Positions 45,561 to 57,350 of a stretch of 64,000 bases of DNA are shown piece after piece (within the stretch, counting starts at the first letter, position 1; each line of letters begins with the position of its first letter). The stretch covers positions 620,001 through 684,000 of the forward strand of contig JAKLMB010000003.1 of NCBI GenBank assembly GCA_022813625.1, read 5' to 3'. The translations under genes and the position numbers were made by a program. The notes under the pieces were generated by a model that searched no databases, was not told the DNA's origin, and was given only the letters and a program-made list of their open reading frames with translations. Source of the DNA: Aaosphaeria pasadenensis. Its lineage: Eukaryota; Ascomycota; Dothideomycetes; Pleosporales.

Positions 45561-46063
45561 GCATGGTTTTCAATGGAACATGGCGAGCGTGTGGGGGAAA
45601 TGGGTTATTTGAAGCCCGTCCCTCGGGGAAAATGATGGGAAATGGCATACATCGGATAGACGGAAGTGTACGCGAGACGAACTTTGGACGTGTAAAACTG
45701 TAGATACAGCGCCAATTGTACCACCAACCCATCGTCTTCATCATCAGCATCATCATAAGACTTGAAATTTGGCAGACTTCATTGCCGTTACACCGGATCA
45801 GTGCTGCCTTCTCCGTGCTCCGCACCGTTGGAATCGTGATACTGACAAATATCTAATTATTTAGGTCGAAATATACTTAATGCTGAAGCAAAAGCGTTCC
45901 ACGCCGTAACCATCCCATAGGTATCTCGTAAAACATACAAACCTTAATCATTCAGCCATGCAACAATAGCCCCCGCGACCTGTCCACGCCGAAGCTCCAA
46001 TGTCGTTCAAGAAGATAAAACAAGTCCAAAAGTAATAAGAAGTAATGTCTCAACGCAAGCAGA
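45561..46063. other. Convergent spacer
   Basis: 3' regions of the subunit k and Csm1/Pcs1 genes. No gene seen. Confidence 0.5.
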
Positions 46064-47738
46064 TTAAACATCCTCGACTTCCACCCTCTTCGCCATAGAG
46101 TCAAGGACCTTCATGTAGAATTTGGCAACATGATTCCGTGGGAAGCAGATTTCCTCAGTGAGATAATCAGGTAGCAAGTCGAGAAGCTCTGCATCCCTCT
46201 GTTCGTTCAACAACGGGCTATAAACGAATTCTGCATCATCGTAGGCTTCATCGCCATTGCTGACGGACAGTTGGAAATGTAGTGCTATGATTTATATTAG
46301 TTGAGTCACGTAGTAAGTGATGGTAGGATACTTACTGCCATTACGGCCAGTCTGGAGACAGTCGTACACATCCTCTCCATCATCGCCCTTCTTCGTGCCA
46401 ACGACTACAAGGTTCGTTAGGTCACTGTAAAGATCGATCTTGTTCTGTTTCAACTGGGCTTCCTTTGCTGCTTCAGCAGCACCAGGGAGAACAACGCCTA
46501 TTGAGCGAGCTTTGACCGCACTACCTGGTACGGTCTTAGCTTCTGGCGCTGCTGAAGCCCTTGCTGCCACGAGCTTCGTAGAGAGGGTTTTGTTCTCATT
46601 TTGTGCTGATGTCAGGGAAGTTGTGAGTGTTTTGTTTTGAGCAGTTAGGCTCGCATTTTCCTTCTCAAGTCTGGTTATGTTTTTCTTCATGGCTGTCAAA
46701 TCTGCTGAACGGGACTGCATTTCGCTGATTTGCTGTTTGAGTGCCTTGATTAAGGCGTCTTGGTCTATCAAATGTGTCAGCTATGTTGTAGAAGGCCTGA
46801 AGTATCAACTTACCCTTGGCCGTCTGATCTGTTCGCCTTTTCAATTGATCAAAGTTTGACTCCTTCCCTGACGTCGCAACTTCTTTCAGACTATCGTACT
46901 TTGTGGTCATAGCCTCAAGCTTCTTTGTGAGGTCGCCCACTTTGCGCCGCAACGCTGGATCTCTCTCTGTATCAGAAACACTCCCTGCTCGCCGTGGCCC
47001 AGCAGACGTTTGACGCCCTGCTTGTGCTTTGAGTGCTCGTCTTGCGATAGGTCTGGGCGGAGGAGGCTGCGTCTCTGGTATCTCTTCAATCTCGATGGAT
47101 TCTTCTATGTCCATCGCTTCGGGTTCGGGCTCTGCTTGGGTCTCTGGGATCGTTGATGGGTCTTCGTCCAATTCCATTTCGGCTTCCTGGGCGCGTTTCG
47201 TTGTCCTTGACTTGGCGGTCGTTTTTGCTTTAGCTACTGCCTTGCTTGTCGCCGCACTCTCAGCTCCTTTACGCGTCTTCTTCGCAGGTGCGTCGATTTC
47301 TGCTGCTGGTGCTTCCTCCACCTTCTTGGCCTTTGCAGGTCGACCCCGCTTCGCTGGTTTGACTGGTTCCGGAGCTACGACCTCATCTTCCTCTGCAAAT
47401 TCCTCGACCTCTTCCGTATCGCTTGTCTGTGCGTTCTGCACTTCCGCAAGTGGTTTGCGACCCCTTGTGCCCGTCTTCTTTGCGACGTCTACATTCTGTT
47501 TCTTCGCACCTTCAGCACCAGCGCGACGCGCAGTAGCCTTTGGCTTTGCAGCGGCTTTCGTCGTAGTCGATTCCTTGTCCTTTTGCGCGGCTCGTCCGCG
47601 TGGCTTGCGGGCTGGCGCTTTGTTTTCCGTGTTTGAATCGGGGGTGGGGAACGCGTTTGGGTCGTCGCGTGCCATTTCGTCTTCGGAGGCAGAGTCGACA
47701 GTGAAGGAGATATTTGCGAGCGCATTGCGAGGCGCCAT
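46064..47738 (-). CDS. Monopolin subunit Csm1/Pcs1
   Basis: Kinetochore/chromosome segregation protein of the Csm1/Pcs1 family, 524 aa. Exons are 47738-46814, 46764-46336 and 46284-46064. The first ~260 residues are disordered and basic, with Lys/Ala/Pro-rich, AT-hook-like RGR tracts (KRGRPAKAKK) and acidic patches. A coiled coil follows (about 275-370: RKVGDLTKKLEAM, then LIKALKQQISEM and KNITRLEKENASL), then the globular C-terminal domain: DLYSDLTNLVVV, DVYDCLQTGRNG-TLHFQL, LLDLLPDYLTEEICFPRNH. The two halves of the TGRNG-TLHF motif are joined by the last splice. The protein is expected to be a V-shaped dimer that cross-links kinetochores or rDNA. Confidence 0.9.
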
Positions 47739-48060
47739 TTTGTTACTGCGAAATTATCGCGACGGCGCGGTGCGGTCAAACGTGAATGATGCGTGGTGGG
47801 TTACTTGGGGTTCTGGTTGCTGGGCATGTTGACGATCAAAACATTGTCCCACCAAACAGGGTCCGAGCGCCACATGGGATGGAAACACTTTTGGTACTCA
47901 TGCTCGAGCTTCCATCCGACATCATCTATGGACATGGTGGACTAAAAATATTTTAGAGGGAATTTGTCTGTGCATTCTCTTCGAGACGAGGACTCTGTCG
48001 GTCCCAAGCTTGCATGAACTTTGTTACATCTTTTTTTCTATTGGTTGTATAGGTATCTTT
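47739..48060. other. Csm1 promoter / SDR terminator
   Basis: Short tandem minus-strand spacer. Nothing else seen. Confidence 0.5.
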
Positions 48061-48849
48061 CTATTGACGCAATTGATCATATATCTTCCCCATGGATCCT
48101 TCCCAGGTTTTAATGATTTTGTTCCCCGGACCTGCTGTAATAAGCTCATCTCCTTTCTTCCACTTCTCCATTGTCTCCTCGATGAACTCCTCTACAGTCA
48201 AAGCATTGGGATTTTGATCCTTCTTATTGTCATCCGGATTCTCCCTTTCGCGATGAAGATCGGTGCCCACCGCCGGCGGTGCGATCTCAACCACACGAAC
48301 ATTAGTCCCGCTAATCTGTTGCCGAAGATTGATGGACCAGAAATGCATCCAGGCCTTCGTTCCATTGTAGACGGGGTTGATAGTCGAGAATGGAGCGAAG
48401 CCAAGAACAGAGGAGACATTGACGATGACTGCGTTCGGTTTCGACTTGAAATGCCCTAGGAGTCCAAGGGCTAGGTGCATTGGTCCACGGATGTTGATGT
48501 CTATCTCTTCATCTGCTTTCTTTAACAGTTCTGTGGGATCGTCTTCGTTTATTTTCAGCGGTCTTTGCACGCCGGCGTTATTGACAAGACAGTCTACATC
48601 TGGGTGTTCTGTGAGAAGCTTCTTGATGAAACCTGGAATCGCAGATATCTCGCCTGTATCGAGAACGTAATAATCTGATGCTCCAATTTCTTTTGCGGAG
48701 GATTTGATGGTTGGCTCTGTTCGGCCTGCGATGATTACTTCTTTGCCGTCCGCAATGAGTCGTTTAGAGATGGCCTTTCCGATTCCACCGGCTCCACCAG
48801 TTACCAGCGCTGTTTTGAAGTTGTAAATCTCAGATGACATACTCGCCAT
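48061..48849 (-). CDS. Short-chain dehydrogenase/reductase (DltE-like)
   Basis: Single-exon NAD(P)-dependent short-chain dehydrogenase, 262 aa. The cofactor loop is TGGAGGIGKAISKRL; the structural motif is LVNNAGVQ; the catalytic serine lies in NVSSVLGFAPF and the YxxxK pair is VYNGTKAW. Asp and Arg positions after the second strand (IIAGRTEP) allow NADP. The closest general type is DltE/YjgI-like fungal SDRs, which have no fixed substrate. An internal start MSSEIYNF at 48840 is possible. No targeting signal. Confidence 0.88.
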   Translation of the reverse strand: MASMSSEIYNFKTALVTGGAGGIGKAISKRLIADGKEVIIAGRTEPTIKSSAKEIGASDYYVLDTGEISAIPGFIKKLLTEHPDVDCLVNNAGVQRPLKINEDDPTELLKKADEEIDINIRGPMHLALGLLGHFKSKPNAVIVNVSSVLGFAPFSTINPVYNGTKAWMHFWSINLRQQISGTNVRVVEIAPPAVGTDLHRERENPDDNKKDQNPNALTVEEFIEETMEKWKKGDELITAGPGNKIIKTWEGSMGKIYDQLRQ

Positions 48850-50058
48850 ATGATGGTAGTTGACAGAAGGAGGAGATATAAATCATGAGAGTGACTAGGA
48901 TACTACATTCGATGAAAGAAAAGATAGCATCGCTATGGAAAGAACAGAATACTTAGCTGTTATGCTATGTATTGTGATGACGTTTGCAAGCTCCATTTTA
49001 GTTCACGACTTCATTGCGTCATGACTTTGGTTGGGAAATTTCGTTCAGAGTAACCATCGGAACCATGAAGCAATATGAATTGTGCTCGATAGGATTGATT
49101 TCTGTAAACATTGGACGAATTTTGCAATTGCTGTTGTGCTCCTCTGGATAAGCTGCTTACTGAGCGGATTAGCCTACAAAAGATCAAGCCTCTCCCGTCC
49201 TTTGACCCTATAACGATGCAATACTAACGAATGGTACATTGCTCAATGTATTGCGGTCCCTAAATGGTAATGATCACATATAAAATTCCTGTACATGGCG
49301 ATGTATGCATTGAGAAACACGGTGCATCATCCACCTCGGCTGTCCCAATGTCCAGATTCAATTACATAGTCCCATTCTCCGCACCGGTGCTTCTCCGGGC
49401 ACCGACCTCACCAACCGAACAAATTGCGGTGTATTCTCCTCACCCCTGCAGCATTAACCTCACTACCTAAAGCCGTCGAACCGACCAAGTTCGGCCATCA
49501 TTTCCATTCCCACCTACAACTAGTCCTCGCGGCATGACGGCCTCCCAGCCTTACCAATACCTTACATATCAGAGTCCCGCTCTGCCCAGCTTCCCTGCTC
49601 CGCATGACTTCGGCCAATGGCGTGGCACGCGTGAACGGTGACGAGTACATGCACGAGTTGGTAGGTGACTGGCTAGCTGCCGCTGGACGTACCCGAGTCC
49701 CATCGGTAGTTGGTGGGGTAAACGGGGCACAGTTTTGGACCTTACAACCAGTTTGGGCCTTGCACCTATGGTTTTATGGGACGAGGGACGCAGTCTTACG
49801 ACACGACACTCCCCTGTCGTTGCGGACGGTTTTGTAAAACAATGGTTGGATTGGATCGACGGTGGTGGGGGGTGAGATTGTTGGGGGGTTATAAAGGGAG
49901 GGTGGCCCATGATGACATTGTAATTGATTTGACACTTATTCGTTTGTTCATATTGTGTGCGTTTTGCTTCAGGCCCTTTTGCAAAGCGCTATTGTATTCT
50001 GGAATAAAACGCTTGACGAAGGAGCCTTGAGAAATTGCTGAGTATAGCGATTCAAATC
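48850..50058. other. Divergent intergenic region
   Basis: 1.2 kb between the SDR (minus) and the phenol monooxygenase-like gene (plus). Short open frames (for example 49604-49837) have no coding features. Confidence 0.5.
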
Positions 50059-52380
50059 ATGGCAGTGACAGAGGCCCAAGAGTCGAAATGCGACGTGTAA
50101 GCCGCTCCCCATTTCCAATGTACCAGAACTCGTTCTCTGACACGATGTGCAGGCTTATCGTGGGTGCTGGACCAGCGGGGTATGTAACGCCCAGCGTCCA
50201 ATCGATCACGGGGTTTGACAAAAGACGCAAATGCTGACAACGTCGATATATCGTAAAGTCTGATGCTAGCAGCCTGGATGGCGAGATGCGGCATCAACGC
50301 CCGGATTATCGATAAAAGAGGGACGAAGATCTACGCTGGGCAAGCGGATGGGTTGCAGATGCGCAGCTTGGAGATCTTTGATAGCTTTGGTTTTGCGGAT
50401 CGGGCTTGGAAGGAGGCGAATCATATGATTGAGGTATTGTCAAATCTTATTTTCCAAATGATTTTTGGAAGTGCTAGTTCAGAGGCTAACGAGTCTTTTG
50501 TGTAGATGTGTATGTGGGTAAGTATGATGGGAGTTCAATTGTCAAAGCATCAACTTATGTCGATGGAATAGAATCCAGGACAGGACGGCGTGATCCGACG
50601 ATCTGACCGTGTACCCGACGTTCCCGTTGGCCTCTCCAGATTCCAGCAGATTGTTTTGCATCAAGGTCGTATTGAACGATTCTTCCTCGATCATATCAAG
50701 AAGCACTCAGAAGACCGCATCCGCGTAGAGCGTGGCGTGTTGCCCGAAGTCATGTCATTTTCCGAAGAGGAGTTTGATGATCATTCGATAGATACGTATC
50801 CCATAACGGTGAAGCTGAGGCACTTAACGGAAGAGGAGGCAATGCCTGAGCAGAGCAAAGCGAGTGAAGTATCGGATGGGTTGTTCAGGAGCAACCTGGC
50901 TGCCGATGACACGGACGATCTTATCCGACGGAGTGTGGGGAAGGAAGGCACGGCGGAAATCGTACGAGCAAAGTATGTGGTCGGCTGTGATGGAGCACAT
51001 AGTTGGACGAGGAAGCAATTGGGATTCGAGTTAGAGGGTGAACCCACTGATTTCATCTGGGGTGTATTGGGTGAGTCAAAAGGTTCAACGCTGATTGGGG
51101 ATAAATACGATACTGACATCGCCCGAGATATCATACCGATCACTAACTTCCCCGACATCCGCATGCGATGCGCCATCCATAGTGCTTCATCCGGCTCTAT
51201 GATGGTTATTCCTCGAGAAAACAAACTCGTGCGCCTGTATATTCAACTCACGGAGATCAAGCCTGATGCATCCGGGCGTGCAGATCGGTCGAAGATCACG
51301 CCGGCGACCATCATTGCCGCCGCACAAAAGATAATAGCACCTTACAAGCTTACCTACGAGTATTGTGACTGGTGGACGGCGTATCAGATTGGCCAACGAG
51401 TTGGCACGAATTTTGACTACAGTAGTCGCGTGTTTCTTGCCGGCGACGCAGTACACACGCATTCACCGAAAGCAGGACAGGGCATGAATGTCAGTATGCA
51501 AGATGCATATAACCTAGGATGGAAGCTTGGTCTCGTGATCAGGGGAATCGCTCGACCCGAGATCCTGAAAACTTATCAATCGGAGAGGAGGCGAGTCGCC
51601 CAGGACTTGATTGCATTCGACCACAAGTTCTCCCGCCTGTTCTCAGGCCGACCCGCAAAGGACGTCTTGGATGAAGAAGGCGTGAGCATGGAAGCTTTCC
51701 GGGATGCTTTCGTGAAAGGAAACATGTTTGCCTCTGGTCTGTCAGTGGATTACGGCTCTAGCATGCTCATTGCGAAAGAGGGCTCTTCCATCGACCAAGG
51801 CGACGGGACTGATGTTTCGTCCTCATATACCAAAACCCGCGTTGTCGGCAGGCAGGAACTAGCTACGAACATCAAGCTTGGAATGCGTTTCCCCAATTAT
51901 AAGGTGCTCAACCAGTCTGACGCTCGGCCATGGCATCTACAGGAAAAGTTACGCAGCGACGGACGATTCCGCATCATCGTATTCGCAGGAGACGTGGTAT
52001 CCTCCACTCAGAAATCGAAACTCGAAGCATTCTGCGACTTGCTGTCTTCGTCGCAGTTTCTCGCACCTTATTTACACAGGAACATTGCCATGCTCACTGT
52101 CCATTCTTCGAAGCGGATTGAAACTGAATTATTGCGGGACTTCCCGGAGGTCTTACATCCATTTGATCCTCGGACGGGCTGGGATTACGACAGCGTATTC
52201 GCAGATGATGAAAGCTACCACGAGGGATTTGGAGATGCCTACAACGGCTATGGGGTTGATAAAGAGGCTGGATGCGTAGTTATCACAAGGCCAGACCAAT
52301 ATGTAGGGTTCATTGGGTCGCTGAACGAGCAAGGATGGGAGGGAGTTGAGGGATATTTCAGGGGCGTTCTGAGGAGTTGA
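50059..52380 (+). CDS. FAD monooxygenase, phenol 2-monooxygenase-like
   Basis: Class A flavoprotein aromatic hydroxylase, 686 aa, that should insert one oxygen into a phenolic ring using NADPH. There are five exons: 50059-50096, 50153-50179, 50259-50433, 50506-50517 and 50572-52380. Two are tiny: 27 nt (encoding the FAD motif VLIVGAGPAG) and 12 nt (MCMW). Both splice in frame and match the family order VLIVGAGPAGLMLA ... MIE-MCMW-NPGQDG. Other FAD motifs are VVGCDGAHSWTRKQLG and FLAGDAVHTHSPKAGQGMN. The C-terminal thioredoxin-like domain (FRIIVFAGDVV to VGFIGSLNEQGW) is complete. Substrate unknown. Confidence 0.9.
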
Positions 52381-53034
52381 AAAAACGACATAATGAATGC
52401 GTAGACATGAATCTACTTGGTACTCCACTACATCACCGCAGAACAATTGACGAGCTTTCATGATACTCACGACAGTGCGTTTCAACTCACGAGAGATTGT
52501 TGTTGTGTTTGAGCAATAATAATAGTAGCTGAGTGTGCAAGGTAGTACATATGTAGGTAGGCGGTTGTCACAGCTTGGAGACGAGAGTTCAGTTCCGAGT
52601 GGTACTACAGTGGGCACCGGTAGTGGAATATTGCCTATCCGCATCGAGTGTGTATTTCTGCAAGGCACCGTTCAACAATCTGCAAGGGGTGATTTGTCTT
52701 GTTCAGCGGATGGTCCGGATGGGTGTATGCGTGGATGCGTGGCTGTGGTGCAACGACCTGATGTTGTGGTTGCCCCATCAACGCGACCGACCCAAACAAA
52801 TCCCCACGACCCCCGGCGGAACTTGTACGCCACCCGCATACTCAACCTCCACTTCTACTACTTCCACTACATACTACATACTATTACTGCTGCGTATTGA
52901 TTGTTTAGCACTTTCTCTCTGTCAATTGCATTCCACCTCCGCTTCCAAACGTCTTACCACGCTGCATTCCAATCTCCCATCGTTTGACAACCGTACCTTA
53001 CACAAGACACACCATCTAGCGGCTTCCCGTCGCA
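52381..53034. other. Intergenic, pyrimidine-rich
   Basis: 5' region of the chitin synthase with CT-rich stretches near 52850-53030. No gene seen. Confidence 0.5.
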
Positions 53035-56000
53035 ATGGACACTCCACCGCGCAATGCGCTGCCGTCCTACGGCGTTCCTCCAGCGTATCACAACGACGAA
53101 TATGATGATTCTCGTCCTAGCTATTCCCACGAGCGGTCGACAATGCGCTTGTTGACCAATGCAGAAGAAACCCAGAGTTACATACCGTGAGTAACCACAT
53201 CTTTCTTCCCTTCACCTCTCTCACTTCTTTTCCTTTTCTCTCTATCGCACACGCTGTTTTGTCCGTTGTTTGTCGCTTGACATGCATCCTCACTGTAATG
53301 CTCTTCCTAGGAAGAAACCTCTCTCTGAGACTACTTCTCTTCTCTCCGGCGTGGAAAGCACAACGGCAACGTTGGGCGATCGGCACAAAGGACGAGCGAC
53401 GGGAGAGCAGCAAGCTGCTGAAGCGGCCATTGTCGACTTGTTGAGAGACGCTGGCGACGCTCTCGACCGAGATGCCCCTTCAACAACAGGCTCTCCGAAG
53501 CGCAAGTCGGTGAAGTCGCGCATGACGAGCCACCTGTCTCCGTCCAAGAAGGACCCTCAACCAGGCCCAGGCTTACCAGTAAAACCACAACACAGACCAC
53601 AATCTCCTTCGCCAGTCATGCGAACATACCACCCTTCCACCTCCTCGATCTCAAGGACTCCATCGGTGCTTGACACAGCGCCAAACATGCGTCCTCCCGC
53701 AGAAGACTCCCCTTCATACATGCCCTACCGACGAGCCCATTCTCCAGATCGCTCCTCACCAACTCGACCGTACTCGCCAACTCGCACATCTGTCGACTAC
53801 TCCAGACCCCCTGCTTCGAGTGTATCTTACGAGCCAGCAGACCTGAATGGTAGTCCGCGACCGGGTACTCCTTCGTCTCGGTATGGAGGAGGGCGACCAG
53901 GCAGCCCTATACGGCCTCTCCCACCGGCACCACTGTTCTCTGCTGGCAGACCAGTCTCGAGGGATTCCAATGCGACTGTCGACATGTCCCAGGTCCCACT
54001 GAACGACGATGACGTATTCACTGACATTGGGGACGATCGGCCTACGATGAGCTCTCGCGATTCTTACATGACCGAAGACACCTTCACAGAAGAGTACACA
54101 ACAACAGACGAGAAGAATGAACACTTGGGACCAGCTCCAGATGGCGCGCAAGCCCGTCGTGGAGCGCGACAAGCTGTCATGTCGAAGAGGGAAGTCCGTT
54201 TGATCAACGGAGAGCTCATCCTCGAGTGCAAGATTCCTACTATCCTCCACAGTTTTCTACCGCGACGCGACAGCAACGAATTTACACACATGCGATACAC
54301 TGCTGTGACGTGTGATCCCGACGACTTTGTTGATAGCGGGTACAAGCTGCGTCAGAACCTCAACAACCCCCGTGAAACAGAGCTGTTCATCTGCATTACG
54401 ATGTACAACGAGAACGAGATCGACTTCACAAGGACAATGCATGGTGTCATGCGTAACATCAGTCATTTCTGCTCTCGTGCGAAGTCTCGTACGTGGGGTA
54501 AGGATGGCTGGCAGAAGATCGTTGTCTGTGTCATTTCCGACGGCCGCCAAAAAGTACACCCGAGGACTTTGGATGCTTTGGCTGCTATGGGCTTATACCA
54601 GGACGGAATCGCGAAGAACCATGTCAATCAACGTGAAGTCACTGCTCACTTGTACGAGTATACCACTCAGGTGTCTTTGGATTCGGATCTCAAGTTCAAG
54701 GGTGCGGAGAAGGGAATCGTGCCAGTCCAGATGATGTTCTGCTTGAAGGAACGCAATCAGAAAAAGTTGAACTCGCATCGATGGTTCTTCAATGCTTTTG
54801 GACGCGCATTGAATCCCAACGTCTGCATTCTGCTAGATGTTGGAACGAAACCCGGTCCTAAGGCGCTCTACCATCTCTGGAAGGCTTTTGATACCGATTC
54901 CTCCGTGGCGGGTGCCGCAGGAGAGATCAAGGCTGGCAAGGGCAAGGGCTGGCTCGGACTGCTCAACCCGCTTGTTGCATCCCAAAATTTCGAGTACAAG
55001 ATGTCCAATATCCTCGACAAGCCACTTGAGTCGGTTTTTGGATACATTACTGTCCTTCCTGGTGCTCTTTCAGCATACCGATACCACGCCCTCCAAAATG
55101 ACCACACGGGACATGGTCCTCTAAGTCAATACTTCAAGGGCGAGACACTTCACGGCCAGGATGCCGATGTTTTCACCGCAAATATGTACCTTGCTGAGGA
55201 TCGTATTCTGTGCTGGGAGCTCGTGGCAAAGCGAAGTGAACAGTGGGTTTTGAAATATGTGAAGGCTGCGGCTGGTGAAACCGATGTGCCAGGTCAGTAC
55301 TTCAGCGAATGACTGTGGTGTTCTTTTACTAACAAACTTAGATAACGTACCTGAGTTCATCTCCCAACGTCGTCGTTGGCTGAACGGTGCCTTTTTCGCT
55401 GCTGTTTACTCACTCCTACACTTCAAGCAAGTTTGGGCGACTGACCACTCTATCTGGCGCAAGACCCTCCTTCACATCGAGTTCATCTACCAATTCGTCT
55501 CCCTCATGTTCACCTTCTTCTCTCTGGCAAATTTCTACTTGACCTTCTACTTCATCGCTGGCTCCCTTGCGGATCCGAAGCTCGATCCATTTGGACACAA
55601 TATCGGCAAATATGTGTTTTACATCCTACGGTATACTTGCGTGCTGCTCATCTGCATGCAGTTTATCTTGAGTATGGGCAATCGACCTCAGGGCGCAAAG
55701 AAGATGTTCTTGAGCAGTATGACTGCCTACTGTGTCATCATGGCTTACACAACTTTCGCTTCCATTTACATTGTCGTCGTCCAGCTGAAGGATCCAAAAG
55801 CCGAGAAAAAACTGGGTAACAATGTGTTCACGAACCTGATAGTCTCCACGGCAACCACTATCGGCCTTTACTTCCTCATGTCGTTCTTGTACATGGATCC
55901 TTGGCACATGTTCACTTCTTCCGCACAGTACTTCGCGTTGTTGCCCTCCTACATTTGCACCCTCCAAGTGTACGCTTTCTGCAACACCCACGACATCACG

Positions 56001-56618
56001 TGGGGTACAAAGGGAGACAACGTGGCAAAGACCGATCTTGGTGACGCCAAAATCAAGTCTGGGAACGTCGTTGAGCTGGAAATGCCTTCCGAACAACTTG
56101 ATATTGATTCCGGCTACGACGAGGCTCTCCGGAATCTTCGTGATCGCATCGAAGTTCCTGCCCCAGCCATCTCGGAGTCCCAACAACAAGAGGATTACTA
56201 CCGCGCCGTGCGTACTTACATGGTCGTCGTATGGCTCATCTCCAATGCTATTCTTGCAATGTCGGTCAGTGAGGCCTACTCTGGCAGTGCGGTCAGCTCC
56301 AACTTCTATCTCAAGTTTATCCTTTGGGCTGTCGCTGGACTTGCTTTCTTCCGTGCTATCGGCTCGACCTCCTTCCTGATTATCAACTGCATTCACTGGG
56401 CCATGGAAGCGAAGCTTAAATGGGGCGACAAGAGGGATGGCGATAGCAGTGTTGGAGGAAGTACTAGGACCGGCCTCGGCGGTGGTCGTGGAAGGAAGTT
56501 CGGAAGGTGGCGCTTCGGTGGTGGCTTCGGCGGCTGGTGGAGCGGCTCGCGGATCAGCAGCAAGGTTAGCAGCTGGACGCCGAGCAGTTGGAGTGGAAGC
56601 AGCATTGGACGGAGGTGA
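53035..56618 (+). CDS. Chitin synthase (division 1, class I-III)
   Basis: Integral plasma membrane chitin synthase of family GT2, 1136 aa. Exons are 53035-53186, 53311-55292 and 55342-56618. The N-terminal ~300 residues are Pro/Ser/Arg-rich and disordered. The catalytic region follows: ELFICITMYNENEIDFTRT, ILLDVGTKPGPKALYHLW, AEDRILCWELV, and the chitin synthase hallmark FISQRRRWLNGAFFA, which is completed by the last splice. About seven membrane segments follow, then VELEMPSEQLDIDSGYDEAL and two final helices, ending in a Gly/Arg/Ser-rich tail. The pattern is division 1 (class I or III); I cannot separate these safely by eye. It makes cell wall chitin. Confidence 0.93.
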
Positions 56619-57350
56619 TGACTTTTACGCCGTTGCCTTTTCTTATGCCTTTTCCACACCAACGTCACGACACGAACTTACGAACCCACGGCGTAATATT
56701 CTGGTTTTCTTTCGATGCCCCCTTCCTAGGGATCTTGGCCTAACTAGGGATTTTGGATGGTCCCACATGATGATACCTTGAAGCGTTGTTTTCTTCCTGC
56801 TGTGTATATCTGTCTCCACCGCGCAATATGACAGAACGACGAACAAAGCAAGCATTGTAATTTTGTAAATGAGAATTGATTGGATGGGGGAAAGCGGCGG
56901 AGGTCCCCATGTATGAATCGAACGCGGAGGTTCTTTTTTCTGGTTAGGCCCGACATGCATAGCATACTACAGTAAGTAGTAAGTAGTTTCACAAATATGG
57001 GTAATTCAAAATGGGGCGGACCCTTTCTTCACTTTTATAATGAACCGGATATCGTATATGTGTTGTGATGTTTTTTCATTCTTTAAATTATCCCTTTTGA
57101 TTCCTCTTTCCCCTTCCAAGTGCAGCAAGCACGCGTATCCATCTATGTAGGTATTTCTCGCAAGCCGACAAACCCAATTGGTAAAGTAACCTCCCTACCC
57201 GTGTGATGTCCAGTCAGCTGCGCCATACATACATATGTAAAGCTACGTCATGCCCCAGCAGCAAGCGGAAGGAAAGGAAGAAGAGATCTGGAGGGGAAGA
57301 TCATATTGGTATCTTTGCACGTTGGCTTTTCTATATGGTGTCGTTTTGAT
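56619..57350. other. Convergent 3' region
   Basis: Between chitin synthase (plus) and the aldo/keto reductase (minus). No gene seen. Confidence 0.5.

Noticed and set aside
47029..47832. 267-codon open frame opposite the Csm1/Pcs1 first exon
   Set aside because: It is a low-complexity antisense shadow of the disordered Lys/Ala/Ser-rich N-terminus; the minus strand has the spliced Csm1 domain.
55626..56396. 256-codon minus-strand open frame over the chitin synthase 3' part
   Set aside because: Shadow of a well-supported membrane-protein coding region.
56890..56920. tRNA-like GTTCGATTC on the minus strand
   Set aside because: The flanking bases do not pair as a T-arm and no other tRNA arms are found.
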